From an uncultured Desulfobacteraceae bacterium (GTDB lineage: Bacteria; Desulfobacterota; Desulfobacteria; Desulfobacterales; UBA5852): a DNA stretch of 64,000 bases. Each line of letters begins with the position of its first letter. The first letter of the stretch is position 1. A program made the translations under genes and the position numbers. Of the stretch, positions 1 through 10,245 are shown piece by piece. The stretch lies in NCBI GenBank assembly GCA_913060875.1, contig CAJXSL010000003.1, positions 21,045 through 85,044 of the forward strand. Reading direction: 5' to 3'. The notes beneath the pieces were generated by a model. That model saw only the letters and a program-made list of their open reading frames with translations. It was not told the origin of the DNA and did not search any database.

Positions 1-494
1 ATCCCCCCATCCTCCAGGGTCATGTGGTGCGACCGCCAGACATTGTTCTCTTCGGCGTAGTCCGCCACATTTTTTTCCGTAATCAGGGTGAACTGTTCGA
101 TGTCATCCCGGGCTTTATCATGGGCCCCCAAGCGCGTGTAGACGGCGGAACGGCTGTAATAGGCGGCGCCGTAATTGGGATCCCGCTCGATGGCCCGGGT
201 GAAATCTTCCAGCGCCGCCTGGGTATGCCCCTGACGGTCATGGATGAGACCGCGCAGATGAAAAGGTTTCGCCGATCGGGTGTCGATGGCGATGGCCCGG
301 TCGAGATCAGCCTGGGCTTCCGGCAATTTCATCAGTTGAAGATAGGCCGCCCCCCGGCTTACAAGGGCCAGCCGGTTTTGCGGGTCTTGGCCGATTACAC
401 GGGAAAAAGCGGTGGTGCTTTCCTCGAAAGCCTTGTTGATAAACGCGTGCATTCCAACCGAGAAATCATCCTGAAAATGATCTTTCTGTGCCAT
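1..494 (-). CDS. TPR-repeat protein, C-terminus cut by the window edge
   Basis: Reading leftwards from an ATG at 494 the frame is open to the window edge for about 164 codons. The protein begins MAQKDHFQDDFSVGMHAFIN and contains at least three 34-residue TPR-like units, recognisable by A-x-x-D-x-x-x-A-I spacing, for example 'AQADLDRAIAIDTRSAKPFH' and 'ALEDFTRAIERDPNYGAAYY'. TPR arrays mediate protein-protein contacts; no catalytic domain is visible. There is no signal peptide, so a cytoplasmic adaptor role is inferred. It lies downstream of the Cys-rich and J-domain genes on the same strand and may share their operon. The C-terminus and any further domain lie outside the window. Confidence 0.8.
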   Translation of the reverse strand, partial: MAQKDHFQDDFSVGMHAFINKAFEESTTAFSRVIGQDPQNRLALVSRGAAYLQLMKLPEAQADLDRAIAIDTRSAKPFHLRGLIHDRQGHTQAALEDFTRAIERDPNYGAAYYSRSAVYTRLGAHDKARDDIEQFTLITEKNVADYAEENNVWRSHHMTLEDGG

Positions 495-598
495 GATTCA
501 CCTCGCAGTATAAGAAACGTCTGCTTCCAGACGGTTGTCAGTTGAATACGGTTTGCAAAAACCAACTTGGCCGGAAAGTAGGGGCCGGAGGGAAAAAG

Positions 599-1171
599 TC
601 AAGAAAGAGCCGCGCCATGCCCGACCGCATCCAGAAAAGCGGATTCCATGGCGGCGCGCAGCGATTTGATACGGGTCCGCAGTTCGTCAGCCTGGAATCC
701 GCCGCCGGGGATATCGCGTTCCAAAACCTGCCGCTGGAGGGGGCAGATATACCAGGTGCAGATCCAGGGGCGTGACCGCCGCGTCAGGCGGCAGCCTTCA
801 CGGCCCAGATAGCGGCAGGGCTCGTGAAGATTGCGGCGCAGTTGGTGGGGCGGCAGGGGCTCCCGGATGAGATGCAGGAACAGCAGGTCCTTGAAATCAA
901 GCCAGACTTTGGCGTGGCCGCAGCAGGGATCCGGGCAGACCGCACAAGTGGCGGGGGTCAGTTCATCGAACAGGTCGGCCAGGCGATCGAGGCCGTGGGC
1001 AATGGCTTCGGCATGCCGGCGGGCCGGGCCCAGCCGGGCCGCGTTCCGAACCAGGCTGCGGCCCAAGGCCGCCCGGGCTTCCGCCCACAGGCGATCCGTG
1101 GGCCAGGGCACCAGCTCCGGAGCGGCCGTCAATCGGCTGTGCGCCCGCGCGAACGCCCCGCGTTCGTCCAT
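599..1171 (-). CDS. Cys-rich putative metal-cluster protein
   Basis: This 190-residue protein starts at the ATG at 1171, just below the stop of the J-domain gene, so the two are almost certainly co-transcribed; a longer frame to 1240 would run into that gene. The middle holds a cysteine cluster (C-A-V-C-P-D-P-C-C) followed by C-R-Y-L, G-C-R-L and a C-T-W-Y-I-C-P motif. That arrangement resembles YkgJ-type CxxC..CC proteins thought to bind zinc or an iron-sulfur cluster. The rest is helical and Arg/Leu-rich, with no signal peptide or membrane segment. The family link is by pattern only and the function is unknown. Confidence 0.7.
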   Translation of the reverse strand: MDERGAFARAHSRLTAAPELVPWPTDRLWAEARAALGRSLVRNAARLGPARRHAEAIAHGLDRLADLFDELTPATCAVCPDPCCGHAKVWLDFKDLLFLHLIREPLPPHQLRRNLHEPCRYLGREGCRLTRRSRPWICTWYICPLQRQVLERDIPGGGFQADELRTRIKSLRAAMESAFLDAVGHGAALS

Positions 1172-1172
1172 C

Positions 1173-1922
1173 CTAGCGACGCCCGGCCCGCACCCGGGAG
1201 ACGGGCACCGGCTGCACCCAGCGGTTGGTTTCCCCGTCATAGAACCATTTGTCGGGGAACCCGCGCCGACGCGTGAAGGAGGGGTTCTCGGCCCAGCCCA
1301 TCAGGGATTCATAGGCCTTCTGAAGGCGCCGGAAGGCCTCGGGCCGCCCGCCGCGATCCGGATGATGGCGCAGGGCCTGCTGGCGATAGGCCTTTTTGAC
1401 CACCCGGTCCAGATTGGGCGCATCCAGGTCCTTACGATCGATTTTCAATTGGGTCAAAAAATTATCCTTGATCACGGCCCGGCGTTCTTCGGCCGGCATG
1501 ACCGAACGGATATCGCCATTGCCCTGCCGGGCCGTGCGCAGGAGATGCTGGGAGGCCCGGTATTTTTTATGGGTGCGGCGCCGCTCGGCCCACCAGTCGT
1601 TGCCCAGCACGTTGGCCATGCAGCTGAAATCATCGGCCGGCGTCACCCCGGGTCGGCGGGCAAATATGAAGCTGTAGATTTCCTGGGTGCCGTAAGGCAG
1701 GATGTCCAGCACGATCACCCGATCATCGAAATAAAAGGTCGCGTAGCGGGTCTGCAGGGCCCGCAGCAGGCCGGTGCGCACCTGGAGCTTGTAGCGCAGG
1801 CGCTGGCGGCATTCCACTGAACAGTATTTGCGGCGGAGCATGTTCTCCCGCGTGCCGCAGGACAGACAGGCGTTCCCCTCCGGTTTGGGGGATATGGCAC
1901 GGGTTGCGGAAGCGGATGTCAC
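1173..1922 (-). CDS. J-domain protein with N-terminal zinc-finger-like motif
   Basis: This 249-residue protein starts at a GTG at 1922, with a GAAAGAGG ribosome-binding site about 10 bases upstream. The N-terminus has C-L-S-C and C-S-V-E-C, a probable four-cysteine zinc site. The C-terminal 90 residues form a J-domain with the diagnostic HPD motif (R-H-H-P-D-R-G-G), which in DnaJ proteins stimulates Hsp70 ATPase. The central 110 residues are unfamiliar. It lies divergent from the uvrA-like gene and directly upstream of the Cys-rich gene. Because the J-domain is C-terminal, it is probably a specialised co-chaperone and not DnaJ itself. Confidence 0.8.
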   Translation of the reverse strand: MTSASATRAISPKPEGNACLSCGTRENMLRRKYCSVECRQRLRYKLQVRTGLLRALQTRYATFYFDDRVIVLDILPYGTQEIYSFIFARRPGVTPADDFSCMANVLGNDWWAERRRTHKKYRASQHLLRTARQGNGDIRSVMPAEERRAVIKDNFLTQLKIDRKDLDAPNLDRVVKKAYRQQALRHHPDRGGRPEAFRRLQKAYESLMGWAENPSFTRRRGFPDKWFYDGETNRWVQPVPVSRVRAGRR

Positions 1923-2083
1923 GGGATCACGACCTCTTTCAGTTTATGGGCCACCAAGGCTTTTTTTTCACCGGGTGATGGTTATTATGATCACTGGCTG
2001 CGTTCCGGGCCGTAAACCTCCCGGGACCGATGAGATCCATTTTACCCATCCGAATACGCATCCGGGAAACGACTGCCACGACC

Positions 2084-5000
2084 ATGTTAAAAATGAATGA
2101 TCCTGCCATCAAAATCAAGGGGGCCTGCCAGCACAATCTCAAAAATCTCGACCTGGACATCCCCCTGCACCGCTTCACCGTGGTAACGGGGGTCAGCGGC
2201 TCCGGGAAATCCTCTCTGGCCCTGGACACCCTCTACGCCGAAGGCCAGCGCCGCTACGTGGAAACCTTTTCACCCTACGCCCGGCAGTTCATGGACCGCA
2301 TGGACCGCCCCCGGGTGGCCAGCATCACGGGCATCCCCCCGGCCATCGCCATCGACCGCAAAGACCCGGTGCGCACCTCCCGCTCCACCGTGGGCACCAT
2401 GACCGAGGTCACCGACTACGTCAAAATCCTCTATGCCCGCCTGGGGGTCCTGCACTGCGCATCCTGCGGTGAGGCGGTGATTCCCGAAACGCCCCAGGTG
2501 ATCTGGAACCGCCTCCAGGATCTGCCCCGGGAGAGCCGGCTCGTGCTGACCTTTCCCTTCGATGCCGACCGGTTCGTCGAACCGCCCGACGGCAATGGGT
2601 CGCCGGCCCCCGACCAGGTGCGGCAGACCCTGCGCCGGCTGGGCTTCGACCGCCTTTACGTGGACGGGAAAACCAAAGACATCGACGCCTGGGAACCCGG
2701 AGCATCCAATCGCCGGCCGGAAATCGTGGCCGACCGGGTGGTCCTGCGGCCCGACCGCCGCCAGCGCATTCTGGATTCGCTCGAGACGGCCGCCCGCTTC
2801 GGCAACGGACGTCTCAGCGTGCATACCGCTAGCGACCGCCTCGATTTCAGCGCCGCGCGGCACTGCGCCCGCTGTGACCGGTCCTATGCCGCCCCCCTGC
2901 CCAACCTGTTTTCCTTCAACAGCCCCATCGGCGCCTGCGACACCTGCCGCGGCTTCGGGCGGGTGATCGACATCGACCTGGACCTGATCATCCCCGATAA
3001 AGGCCGCTCCCTGGAAGACGGTGCCGTGAAACCATGGGGGGGCTTCGACGAGGGCGGCAACCACCGCATGGAGTTCGACGACCTGATGGCCTTCTGCCGC
3101 CAGGCCGGCATCCCCACCGACGTGCCTTTCCGCCGCCTGAAAAAACGCCAGCAGCAGGCCATCATCGACGGCCGGGGCGACTGGTACGGCATCCGGGGGT
3201 TTTTCCAGTGGCTGGAAACCAAGACCTATAAAATGCCGGTGCGGGTCTTTCTCTCCCGCTACCGCAGCTACGACATCTGCCCGGATTGCAAGGGCGCGCG
3301 CTTCCAGCCCGCCACCCTGCTCTATCGGCTGAACGGGCTCGACATCGCCGCCGTCTACGCCATGAACATCGACGCGGCCATGCTGTTCTTCAATGGCCTG
3401 GAAGACACGATCCGCAACGAAGCCGACCGCCTGGTCTGGGACGAGGTCCGCCAGCGCCTGCGCTACCTCCAGGACGTGGGGCTGGGCTACCTGACCCTGG
3501 ACCGCCAGTCCCGCACCCTCTCCGGCGGCGAGGTCCAGCGGGTGAGCCTGGCCTCGGCCCTCGGTTCCTCCCTGGTGAACACCCTTTACGTGCTGGACGA
3601 ACCCAGCATCGGCCTGCACCCCCGGGACAACCACCGCCTGATCCGCATCCTCAAGGGCCTGCGCCACCTGGGCAACACCGTGGTGGTGGTGGAGCACGAC
3701 CCCGACATCATCCGGGCCAGCGACTACCTTTTGGATCTCGGCCCCCGGGCGGGCGAGCAGGGGGGTGAAATCCAGTACTTCGGCCCCACGAGCAGCGTCA
3801 ACGGGTCGCTGACCGGCCAGTACCTGCGGGGCCAGCGCGCGATCCCCACGCCGGACCAACGGCGAGCGCCGGCCGCCCAAAACCGGCTCCGGATCAAGGG
3901 CGCCGGCGAACACAACCTCCAGGACATCGATGTGGAGATCCCCCTGGGGCTCCTGGTTTGTTTGACCGGCGTGTCCGGATCGGGCAAGTCCACCCTGGCG
4001 GAAGAGATACTCTTTCGCGCCCTGAAAAAAGAGCTGGGTGACCCCCAGGGCAAGCCCGGCCGTCACAAGAACCTCAGCGGCGCCAAGCTCCTGGCGGACG
4101 TGGTCCTGGTGGATCAGCGTCCCATCGGCCGCACCCCCCGGGCCAACGCCCTGACCTACACCAAGGCCATGGATCCCATCCGGCGCCTCCTGGCCCAGAC
4201 CCCCGACGCCAGGGCCATGGGGTTCGGGCCGGGCCATTTCTCTTTCAACGTGGACGGAGGCCGCTGCCCCACCTGCAAGGGGGACGGGTTCGAAAAAATC
4301 GAGATGCAGTTCCTGTCGGACGTCTATGTGGCCTGCCCCCAGTGCCACGGCCGGCGGTTCACCGATGAGATCCTGGCCGTGCGCTACCAGGACCGCAACG
4401 TGGATGACATCCTGAGAATGACGGTGGATCAGGCCCTGGCCTTTTTTGCCGACCGTCGCAAGATCGTCGCCTCCCTGGCACCCCTGGCCGAAGTGGGGCT
4501 GGGTTACCTGCGCCTGGGGCAGCCCTTGAACACCCTTTCGGGCGGGGAGGCCCAGCGCCTCAAGCTCTCCCGCTTCCTGGCGCCCGCCCGGGCACGGGAT
4601 GACGGGCGGGGCCGCCTGCTCATCTTCGACGAACCCACTACGGGCCTGCATTTCGAGGATATCCGCATTCTCCTGAAGGCGCTCCAGTCCCTGGTGGATC
4701 GGGGCCACAGCGTCCTGGTGATCGAACACAACCTGGATGTCATCAAGGCGGCCGACTGGATTATCGATCTCGGCCCCGAGGGCGGCGACCGGGGGGGGCA
4801 GGTGGTGGCGGCCGGACCGCCGGAGACCATCGTTCGCAACCCCAAATCCCACACGGGCCGCTATCTGAAGCCATCCCTTACATCGCAGAAAACCGTCACG
4901 GGCAAACCCCGCGCCAACCGGACCAGGGAAACCCGTTCGGTTTACGAAGGCGGGCAGGCGGCGGATACGGTTCACATCCGGGGGGCGCGGGAGCACAACC

Positions 5001-7447
5001 TCCGCAATATCGATGTCACCATTCCGCACAAGGAGCTGGTGGTGCTGACCGGGGTCTCCGGGTCGGGCAAATCCACCCTGGCCTTCGACATCCTGTTTGC
5101 CGAAGGCCAGCGCCGCTATCTGGAGAGCCTGGCGCCCTATGTGCGCCAGTACATGAAAATCCTGGAGCGGCCGGACGTGGATCTCGTCACCGGCCTGGCC
5201 CCCACCGTGGCCATCGAGCAGCGGGTCAGCCACGCCAGCCGACGTTCCACCGTGGCCACCCTGACGGAAATCTACCACTTCCTGCGCCTGCTCTTCAGCA
5301 AACTGGGCGTGCCCCACTGCGCCGGCTGCCACCGGCCTCTCACGGCCCAGTCCGAAAAAGACATCCTGAACCAGCTGAACACCCGCTATCCCAAGGGCGC
5401 CGGCTGGATCCTGGCCCCCAAGATTGCCGGCCGCAAGGGCTTTCACAAGGATGTGTTCAAGCTGGCCCTGAAAAAGGGCATCCAACGCGCCCGGGTGGAC
5501 GGACAACTGGTGGCGATCGAACCGGACATGGCCCTCAGCCGCTACCACGAGCACACCATCGACCTGGTGATGGGCAGCCTCTCCGCCCAAGATCGCGAGG
5601 GGATCGTGGCCCGGGCCCTCAAGGAGGGGGACGGCAGCCTGATCGTCATCCGGGGCAAACGCGAGGAGATCTTCAGCCGGCACGGCATCTGCCCGGCCTG
5701 CGGCATCGGGGTGGAAAAACCCGATCCGCGCCTTTTTTCCTTCAACAGCAAGCAGGGCGCCTGCCCCCAGTGCCACGGACTGGGCGTCCAGGGCAGTGAG
5801 GACGATGACCGGCCGGCCAGCATCTGCATGGCCTGCCACGGCACACGGCTGCGCCCCGAGGCCCTGGCCGTCAAAATCAACCGCCAGTCCATCGGCGACC
5901 TGGTGCAGCAGCCGGCTCAAAGCCTGGAGAAAACCCTCGCCAAATGGCGCTTCCCGGACCACCAGGCCGCCGTGGCCGATCCGGTCATGACCGAAATCAG
6001 GTCCCGTCTGCGGCTTTTGAACCACCTCGGGCTGGGCTATCTGGCCCTGGGCCGCAGCGGCGAGACCCTGTCCGGCGGCGAGGCCCAGCGGGTGCGCCTG
6101 GCCGCCCAGCTGGGCTCCAATCTCACCGGCGTCACCTACGTGCTGGACGAGCCCACCATCGGGCTGCACCCCAGGGACAACGGCATCCTGGTCCAGGCCC
6201 TGAAAGACCTGCGGGACCGGGGCAACACCATCGTGGTGGTGGAGCACGACGAGGAAACCATCCAGGCCGCGGATACCCTCATCGACCTGGGCCCCGGGGC
6301 CGGCGCCCAGGGGGGGGACATCGTGGCCCAGGGCAGCCTCGAGGATCTTCGCCAGGCCCCGGAATCGATCACGGGCGCCTTTATCGGAACGGTTGCGAGC
6401 GAGAGCGGATCCCGTCGGCGCCCCTACCGGAAACACCCCCAAATAAAGGTCCGCCGGGCTGCGGCCAACAACCTCAGGGGGGTCACGGTGGACTTTCCCC
6501 TGGGATGCCTCATCGGTGTCACCGGGGTGTCCGGATCGGGCAAATCCTCCCTGCTCAAGGAGGTGCTTTACAAGAACCTGGCCAATCGCCTGCATGACCG
6601 GGAGGATCCCGCCGGCCCCTGCCAGAGGATCGAGGGATGGCAGCATATCGACCGGGTGCTGGAGGTGGACCACAGCCCCATCGGCCGCACCCCCCGTTCG
6701 GTGCCGGCCTCCTACGTGGGCTTTCTGGCCGATATCCGCCAGCTTTTCGCCCGCACCCCCGAGGCCCGCTCCCGGGGATACGCCCCGGGGCGCTTTTCCT
6801 TCAATCTCACCGGCGGCCGCTGCGAGGCCTGCCAGGGCCAGGGACACCCCAAGGTGGCCATGAGCTTCCTGCCGGATGTCTACGTGCCCTGCGAGATCTG
6901 CCGGGGGTCGCGCTTCAATCCCGAAACCCTGGCCGTCACCTATCGGGGCAAGACCATCGGCGAGGTGCTGGACATGACCTTTGCCGAAGCCCTCCAGTTT
7001 TTTAGCGCCATACCGTCCATCCGCACGGCGGTCCAGTTCGTGTGCGACATCGGGCTGGGCTACCTCAAACTGGGCCAGCCCAGCCCGACCCTGTCCGGTG
7101 GCGAGGCCCAGCGCATCAAGCTGGCCCGCCAGCTTGCCAAACCCGGTCGCGGCAAAACCTTCTTCATCCTGGACGAGCCCACCACCGGCCTGCACCTGGC
7201 CGACGTCACCCGGCTGCTGGACGTGCTCCAGAGCCTGGTGGACCAGGGCCACACCGTGGCCGTGATCGAACACAATCTGGAATTCATCCGGGCGGCGGAC
7301 TACCTCATCGATTTGGGGCCTGACGGCGGGGACCAGGGCGGCCGCATCGTGGCCAAAGGCGCCCCGGAGGAGTGGCTGAAAAAGGACGTCGCCACCCACA
7401 CCGCCCGGGCGCTGCGGAAAATGGTGGAGGCCAAACCGCCGGTCTAA
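2084..7447 (+). CDS. uvrA: Tandem UvrA-like excinuclease ATPase (four ABC modules)
   Basis: About 1787 residues, twice the usual UvrA length of about 940. The sequence contains two complete UvrA units head to tail. Walker A motifs G-V-S-G-S-G-K-S/T lie near residues 36, 630, 990 and 1480. Matching ABC signatures (L-S-G-G-E-x-Q-R) lie near 479, 818, 1329 and 1669. Zinc-binding CxxC pairs occur in each unit, e.g. C-P-T-C-K-G/C-P-Q-C-H-G and C-E-A-C-Q-G/C-E-I-C-R-G. UvrA recognises bulky DNA lesions and loads UvrB in nucleotide excision repair; UvrA normally dimerises, so this may be a covalent pseudo-dimer. I chose ATG 2084 because homology starts at once after it; an ATG at 2030 with a nearby GGGA is an alternative. 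The single-length housekeeping copy is not in this window. Confidence 0.93.
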   Translation: MLKMNDPAIKIKGACQHNLKNLDLDIPLHRFTVVTGVSGSGKSSLALDTLYAEGQRRYVETFSPYARQFMDRMDRPRVASITGIPPAIAIDRKDPVRTSRSTVGTMTEVTDYVKILYARLGVLHCASCGEAVIPETPQVIWNRLQDLPRESRLVLTFPFDADRFVEPPDGNGSPAPDQVRQTLRRLGFDRLYVDGKTKDIDAWEPGASNRRPEIVADRVVLRPDRRQRILDSLETAARFGNGRLSVHTASDRLDFSAARHCARCDRSYAAPLPNLFSFNSPIGACDTCRGFGRVIDIDLDLIIPDKGRSLEDGAVKPWGGFDEGGNHRMEFDDLMAFCRQAGIPTDVPFRRLKKRQQQAIIDGRGDWYGIRGFFQWLETKTYKMPVRVFLSRYRSYDICPDCKGARFQPATLLYRLNGLDIAAVYAMNIDAAMLFFNGLEDTIRNEADRLVWDEVRQRLRYLQDVGLGYLTLDRQSRTLSGGEVQRVSLASALGSSLVNTLYVLDEPSIGLHPRDNHRLIRILKGLRHLGNTVVVVEHDPDIIRASDYLLDLGPRAGEQGGEIQYFGPTSSVNGSLTGQYLRGQRAIPTPDQRRAPAAQNRLRIKGAGEHNLQDIDVEIPLGLLVCLTGVSGSGKSTLAEEILFRALKKELGDPQGKPGRHKNLSGAKLLADVVLVDQRPIGRTPRANALTYTKAMDPIRRLLAQTPDARAMGFGPGHFSFNVDGGRCPTCKGDGFEKIEMQFLSDVYVACPQCHGRRFTDEILAVRYQDRNVDDILRMTVDQALAFFADRRKIVASLAPLAEVGLGYLRLGQPLNTLSGGEAQRLKLSRFLAPARARDDGRGRLLIFDEPTTGLHFEDIRILLKALQSLVDRGHSVLVIEHNLDVIKAADWIIDLGPEGGDRGGQVVAAGPPETIVRNPKSHTGRYLKPSLTSQKTVTGKPRANRTRETRSVYEGGQAADTVHIRGAREHNLRNIDVTIPHKELVVLTGVSGSGKSTLAFDILFAEGQRRYLESLAPYVRQYMKILERPDVDLVTGLAPTVAIEQRVSHASRRSTVATLTEIYHFLRLLFSKLGVPHCAGCHRPLTAQSEKDILNQLNTRYPKGAGWILAPKIAGRKGFHKDVFKLALKKGIQRARVDGQLVAIEPDMALSRYHEHTIDLVMGSLSAQDREGIVARALKEGDGSLIVIRGKREEIFSRHGICPACGIGVEKPDPRLFSFNSKQGACPQCHGLGVQGSEDDDRPASICMACHGTRLRPEALAVKINRQSIGDLVQQPAQSLEKTLAKWRFPDHQAAVADPVMTEIRSRLRLLNHLGLGYLALGRSGETLSGGEAQRVRLAAQLGSNLTGVTYVLDEPTIGLHPRDNGILVQALKDLRDRGNTIVVVEHDEETIQAADTLIDLGPGAGAQGGDIVAQGSLEDLRQAPESITGAFIGTVASESGSRRRPYRKHPQIKVRRAAANNLRGVTVDFPLGCLIGVTGVSGSGKSSLLKEVLYKNLANRLHDREDPAGPCQRIEGWQHIDRVLEVDHSPIGRTPRSVPASYVGFLADIRQLFARTPEARSRGYAPGRFSFNLTGGRCEACQGQGHPKVAMSFLPDVYVPCEICRGSRFNPETLAVTYRGKTIGEVLDMTFAEALQFFSAIPSIRTAVQFVCDIGLGYLKLGQPSPTLSGGEAQRIKLARQLAKPGRGKTFFILDEPTTGLHLADVTRLLDVLQSLVDQGHTVAVIEHNLEFIRAADYLIDLGPDGGDQGGRIVAKGAPEEWLKKDVATHTARALRKMVEAKPPV

Positions 7448-7526
7448 AGATCCTGAGTCTAGAATCGAGGCTAAACGGATAGGGGTAAAGTATCTTTCGC
7501 GCTTTTAAGTGCGATGGCGATATGAG

Positions 7527-7572
7527 TTAGATAGTGTCCATCCATAAATGGCATCTCTGGACGGACACTAGA
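7527..7572. repeat. Interspersed hairpin repeat, partial copy
   Basis: A 10-base imperfect inverted repeat (7534-7543 and 7559-7568, one mismatch) surrounds an ATAAATGGCATCT core. The first 30 bases match, in reverse complement and with about three differences, positions 60541-60570. This is therefore a dispersed repeat family of this genome and not a terminator; no T-run follows. Confidence 0.6.
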
Positions 7573-7639
7573 TAGCGACTTCTTGGGCTTTCCTGGATGC
7601 GGTTCTCCGGAAAGACCAAGTTTGGTTAAATGCAACAGC

Positions 7640-7717
7640 TTGAACCACGAAGAGCACGAAGGACACGAAGGGGTTCAACTGCTCTGGCCGGTTTTTCTTC
7701 GTGCTCTTCGTGGTCAA
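7640..7717. repeat. Long inverted repeat (CCACGAAGAGCACGAAG type)
   Basis: Left arm 7640-7661 and right arm 7697-7717 are complementary over about 20 bases apart from one bulged base, with a 35-base spacer that itself repeats CACGAAG. Such arms fold into a very stable cruciform or RNA hairpin. The same CACGAAGxxCACGAAG words are common as non-coding repeats in many anaerobe and delta-proteobacterial genomes. It sits between the uvrA-like gene end and the end of the convergent decarboxylase gene, so it could also act as a bidirectional 3' end structure. Confidence 0.65.
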
Positions 7718-7767
7718 TTCTTGTTGACTGGAGCTTTGCAGAGACCCGTTTTCCTGGAGATACCCTT

Positions 7768-9177
7768 TCACGCCCGGCGCAGGTCGTGAACCGCCTTCTC
7801 TCGTGCCGCCACAAAGGCCCGCACCGACCGGGTAATGTCCGCCTCGGTGGTGGCCCAGGAGCAGACACTGATACGGATCACCGTCTTGCCCTGCCAGTTG
7901 GCGCCACCCGCCCAGCACTCCCCCGAAGCCTGCATGTGCCGCATGGTTTCCGCCGTGATGGCGTCACTGTCACAGGCAACCAGCACCTGGTTGAACACCA
8001 CGTCGTTTAAAATCTGAAAGCCTTCCGCGGCGAGCTCCCGCGCCACCTGCACCGCCCGCTGGTGCAGGCCATACACCAGTGCATCCACGCCTTCCTGGCC
8101 CAGGTATTTCAAGGCGGCCCAAAGCTCCACCGCCCTGGCCCGGCGGGACATTTCCGGGGTGTAGAGCATGCCGTCCCGGTTTTCGCTGTAGGCGATGTAG
8201 GAGCCGGAGGCGTGCAGGGCGTGGGTCAGGGCCTCTTTGTCCCGGCACAGCACGATGCCGCTGTCGTAGGGGGCGTTCAAGGTTTTATGCCCGTCCACCG
8301 AAAAGGAGTCGGCTTTGGCCATGCCTTTCGTAAGGTGCTCCAGCCGTTTAGAGGCCGCGGCCCAAAGCCCGAAGGCGCCGTCGATATGCACCCAGGCCCT
8401 GGCCTTGTTGGCTTTTTCACAAATCGCGTCAAAAGGATCGAAGGCCCCGGAGCTGACATTGCCGGCCTGCAGGATCAGGAGGGTGCCGGCATCGAGTTCG
8501 GGAACAGCGGACGGGATAATCCGGCCCTGATCGTCGACATCCACCCATTCGATGTTGTCGATACCGAACCCCAGCAGGGCGATGGCTTTGACAACGGTGC
8601 CATGGGCCTGGCGCCCGGCCACGACCCTGACCCGCGGCGCCCCGGAAAACCCCTTTTTGTTAATGTCCCAGCCAAGGTTCTGCAAAATCCGGTAGCGCGC
8701 GGCCGCCAGGCCGCAGAAGATCGCCAGCGAAGAACCGCTCACAAAACCGGCCACGGTATTCTCCGGCAGGCCGAACAGCTCCCGCAGCCACGCTTCGCTG
8801 ACTTCCTCGAGCTTGGCCGCAATGGGCGAGATGACATAAAGGGCGGTATTCTGATCCCAGAAATCCGACAGCCAGCGTGCAGCCAGCGCAGCCGGGATGA
8901 CCCCGCCGTTGACGAAGCCGAAATAGCGGCCGCCGGTCTGGGCCACGCTGGCCGGCGAGCCATACTGCTGCAATTGCTTTATGATCGCTTCGGCATTGCC
9001 CGTGGACGGGGGAAGTTCTTCGACAAACCGCTCCAGGTCGGCGATGGCCTCCGGCGTGGGAAAAACATTGCGCTCCTGAACCCCATCGGCATAGTCAAAG
9101 GCCCATTCCTGCGCCTGCCTGAAAATCGCTTTTTGTTCCATTTCACGGAACATTTTCTTCTGCAGATCGTTGGGCAT
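7768..9177 (-). CDS. PLP-dependent group II amino-acid decarboxylase
   Basis: 469 residues starting MPNDLQKKMF at the ATG at 9177, with AAGGTGA upstream. The motif V-D-G-H-K-T-L-N supplies the PLP-binding lysine typical of the group II decarboxylase family (aromatic-amino-acid, glutamate, histidine and tyrosine decarboxylases). H-I-D-G-A-F-G-L-W provides the conserved PLP-ring Asp, and the N-terminal 'TGGRYFGFVNGG' region is also characteristic. Length fits the family. The substrate cannot be read from sequence: indole, tyrosine, glutamate or a non-protein amino acid are possible. It stands alone between the uvrA-like gene and a GAF gene. Confidence 0.88.
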   Translation of the reverse strand: MPNDLQKKMFREMEQKAIFRQAQEWAFDYADGVQERNVFPTPEAIADLERFVEELPPSTGNAEAIIKQLQQYGSPASVAQTGGRYFGFVNGGVIPAALAARWLSDFWDQNTALYVISPIAAKLEEVSEAWLRELFGLPENTVAGFVSGSSLAIFCGLAAARYRILQNLGWDINKKGFSGAPRVRVVAGRQAHGTVVKAIALLGFGIDNIEWVDVDDQGRIIPSAVPELDAGTLLILQAGNVSSGAFDPFDAICEKANKARAWVHIDGAFGLWAAASKRLEHLTKGMAKADSFSVDGHKTLNAPYDSGIVLCRDKEALTHALHASGSYIAYSENRDGMLYTPEMSRRARAVELWAALKYLGQEGVDALVYGLHQRAVQVARELAAEGFQILNDVVFNQVLVACDSDAITAETMRHMQASGECWAGGANWQGKTVIRISVCSWATTEADITRSVRAFVAAREKAVHDLRRA

Positions 9178-9269
9178 GAATTCACCTTAAAAAAAAGCGC
9201 CGTTCTTGTTCGGCGCAATGTATCGACGTCATCATTTTCAGGCAACCGCCTGTTGGCCACCTTCGTCAG

Positions 9270-9309
9270 CCCGGATATTTCACGCGCCCGCATGGTGAAA
9301 TGTTCGGGT
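9270..9309. repeat. Palindromic CCCGGATATTTCAC repeat
   Basis: CCCGGATATTTCAC (9270-9283) and GTGAAATGTTCGGG (9295-9308) form an inverted repeat with two mismatches. Related copies, all built on CCCG[GA]ATATTTC, lie at 20678-20704, 25838-25860 and 60489-60503. All are intergenic, which marks a dispersed palindromic repeat family. Confidence 0.6.
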
Positions 9310-9316
9310 TAGGCCA

Positions 9317-10030
9317 TCACCCCAGCTCCGGGTAAAGTTTTTTGGCACACTCCGGGCACAGACCGTGGCTGAACTCCACATCCGAGCGGTCCCTGATGTA
9401 GGATTCAAGCACCTCCCAACTGCCTTGGTCATCTCGTATCTTTTTGCAGTTGGCACATATCGGCAGGATGCCGCGGAGGGTTTTGATTTCCTCGAGCGCA
9501 TTTTGCAGCTTTTCCCGCTGTAGAAACGCCCCCAGAATATTGGCCCCGGCCTTGAGCGCATCGAGCTCCTGGCTTTGCCAGACCCTTTCCCGGGTGCAAT
9601 CGTCAAATCCCATGTACCCCCACGGATCGCTGCCGATAAAAATCGGTACCAGCACGATGGAAACAATGCCCTGCATCTTATACAACAATGTAAATTTCGG
9701 TTCCGGCAGATTTTTCGTCAGGGCCACCACCGAGCGGCCCGAGGCCAAGGCCTGCATCCAGTCCGCCACCCCGGCATCCTCCACCGGCAGGTTCTGAAGA
9801 TCCGCATTGTCTATCTGGGGCGCGACCCCGGGCTTGGCCCATTCATACCGCTGGCTGGTAAGCGCTACCCCATCGGACGACCGGTGGTTTTCAAACACAT
9901 ATACCCGGTCCACAGCCGTCGCCTGCCCGAGATGTTCCAGCACCTGGGGCAGCCGCGCCGCCCAACTTTCCTCCCGGAGGCCTTCGGCCGCAAACGAAAC
10001 CGCCCGCAGTATTTCATTCAACCTTGGCAT
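9317..10030 (-). CDS. GAF-domain sensor protein with C-terminal CxxC pairs
   Basis: 237 residues from the ATG at 10030 (AGGAAAG upstream). Residues about 10-170 look like a GAF domain: 'ATAVDRVYVFENH' and a later 'GIVSIVLVPIFIGSDPWGYM' match the GAF core. The C-terminal 60 residues carry L-P-I-C-A-N-C-K-K-I-R-D-D and C-P-E-C-A-K-K-L-Y, a tail often seen at the end of PAS/GAF sensor proteins in delta-proteobacteria, probably a small zinc module. No kinase, GGDEF or DNA-binding output domain is present, so it must act through a partner. It is monocistronic. Confidence 0.8.
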   Translation of the reverse strand: MPRLNEILRAVSFAAEGLREESWAARLPQVLEHLGQATAVDRVYVFENHRSSDGVALTSQRYEWAKPGVAPQIDNADLQNLPVEDAGVADWMQALASGRSVVALTKNLPEPKFTLLYKMQGIVSIVLVPIFIGSDPWGYMGFDDCTRERVWQSQELDALKAGANILGAFLQREKLQNALEEIKTLRGILPICANCKKIRDDQGSWEVLESYIRDRSDVEFSHGLCPECAKKLYPELG

Positions 10031-10087
10031 ATTGCGTGTGCTTTCCTGTTAGAGGCTATTTCATTTGGCAATATCATAATCCGCCCA

Positions 10088-10245
10088 ATGGTTAAATGCT
10101 GGGATGTGCCCCCCGATTACTGTACCGGATTCAATGCTGGCTGACCTACCTTGAGATTCCCTATGAAATGAGCCCGACCCCCAGGACGTGCCTTATGGCC
10201 GAGCAGGGCAGTTGCCAGGGCCGCTTTACGTGTGAGTTCACCTGA
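10088..10245 (+). pseudogene. Possible frameshifted small Cys-rich ORF
   Basis: From the ATG at 10088 the frame reads M-V-K-C-W-D-V-P-P-D-Y-C-T-G-F-N-A-G and then stops. Shifting frame at about 10140 gives a continuation that runs through L-T-Y-L-E-I-P-Y-E to C-L-M-A-E-Q-G-S-C-Q-G-R-F-T-C-E-F-T and ends with TGA at 10245. Together they make a plausible 52-residue protein with five cysteines. I do not recognise a family. The break may be a genuine inactivation, a sequencing error or chance. Confidence 0.25.

Noticed and set aside
2270..7399. 1709-aa minus-strand ORF opposite the uvrA-like gene
   Set aside because: It is an antisense shadow in a GC-rich gene: low-complexity G/A/V/Q-rich translation, no motif, and the plus strand has eight clear ABC motifs.
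8062..9312. 416-aa plus-strand ORF opposite the decarboxylase gene
   Set aside because: Antisense shadow; composition unnatural (G/R/H/Q-rich), no ribosome-binding site or domain.
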